From contig JBLHWU010000304.1 in NCBI GenBank assembly GCA_047629355.1, positions 1 to 6,471 on the forward strand: a stretch of 6,471 bases of DNA. Direction: 5' to 3'. The position numbers and the translations under genes were made by a program. Shown in pieces: positions 6,330 to 6,471 of the stretch. Origin of the DNA: CAYUNA01 sp047629355. Lineage in GTDB: Bacteria > Bacteroidota > Bacteroidia > Chitinophagales > Saprospiraceae. Position 1 is the first letter of the stretch. Each line of letters starts with the position of its first letter. Under the pieces are notes generated by a model, which worked only from the letters and a program-made list of their open reading frames with translations, searched no databases and had not been told where the DNA came from.

Positions 6330-6398
6330 TGGGTACTGGGTTTTAGGTGCTGGGTTCTGGGCGATAATGTCAATACCCAATACCCAATACCCAATACC
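6330..6398. repeat. Hairpin of TGGGTAT-type 7-base repeats after the OmpA gene
   Basis: The left arm has five 7-base units in strict phase from 6330: tgggtac, tgggttt, taggtgc, tgggttc, tgggcga. The right arm has four identical caatacc units (6371-6398), the inverse complement of a GGTATTG phase of the same repeat. The arms can fold into an imperfect hairpin starting two bases after the stop codon. It is followed by AT-rich sequence (tataaaattatat) rather than a clean T run. It could end the operon's transcript or protect its 3' end. The perfect right arm and decayed left arm suggest recent expansion or repair of one side. Confidence 0.8.
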
Positions 6399-6432
6399 TA
6401 TAAAATTATATCCAGTCAGAAATATTACATCT

Positions 6433-6471
6433 ATGTCTTTAGTTTATAAAAATTGCGAAAAAAACTCATTA
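6433..6471 (+). CDS. Possible start of a further gene, cut by the window end
   Basis: ATG 6433 opens a frame of 13 codons (MSLVYKNCEKNSL) that runs to the edge. Nothing identifies a product. The spacing after the hairpin would suit a new gene, but a frame this short is expected by chance in many places. No clear ribosome-binding site precedes it. Confidence 0.25.
   Translation, partial: MSLVYKNCEKNSL

Noticed and set aside
6371..6398. CRISPR-like direct repeats
   Set aside because: The units are seven bases long with no spacers; this is a tandem repeat forming a hairpin arm.

Overview
The window comes from an AT-rich member of the Bacteroidota. The firmest evidence is a PorP/SprF-family outer-membrane protein gene next to a gene for an OmpA-family protein with TPR-like, PD40 propeller and carboxypeptidase-regulatory-like domains. 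That pairing is a hallmark of type IX secretion and gliding gene sets. Order and genus cannot be fixed from the sequence; a Saprospiria- or Chitinophagia-like genome is a guess.

Positions 1-1650 are an AT-rich, damaged accessory segment. It opens with the last 26 codons of an IS3-family transposase and a probable IS right end near 123. An open frame (97-771) follows whose ATG and first nine codons appear to lie inside that IS end, so it is probably a gene that lost its native start and signal peptide. Next is a small secreted-protein gene (775-1601) that is dead twice over: a terminal-inverted-repeat element with a TTA target duplication sits after codon 26, and an in-frame TAG lies further on. 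Removing the element restores a continuous frame. A second, smaller miniature element has inserted into the right terminal repeat of the first. A bidirectional terminator hairpin closes this segment (1614-1642).

Positions 1694-2128 encode a 144-residue, all-beta-looking protein of unknown function. After it come about 460 bases of very AT-rich non-coding DNA (2129-2589) with a 14-base tandem duplication, an 11-bp AT palindrome and a larger inverted repeat (2500-2574) just before the next gene.

Positions 2590-6328 hold an intact pair on the + strand: the PorP/SprF-like gene (305 residues) and the 901-residue TPR-PD40-CRD-OmpA gene, whose layout matches PorE of the type IX system. The first product would be an outer-membrane barrel that helps secrete or anchor a cell-surface protein. 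The second would be periplasmic and peptidoglycan-binding, with the two key OmpA-domain residues present. No large adhesin of the kind often encoded upstream of such pairs is in the window. Each of the two genes is followed by a hairpin built from 7-base repeats, one on GTCAGAA and one on TGGGTAT. The last 39 bases may be the start of another gene. I saw no tRNA, rRNA, CRISPR array or recognisable riboswitch.
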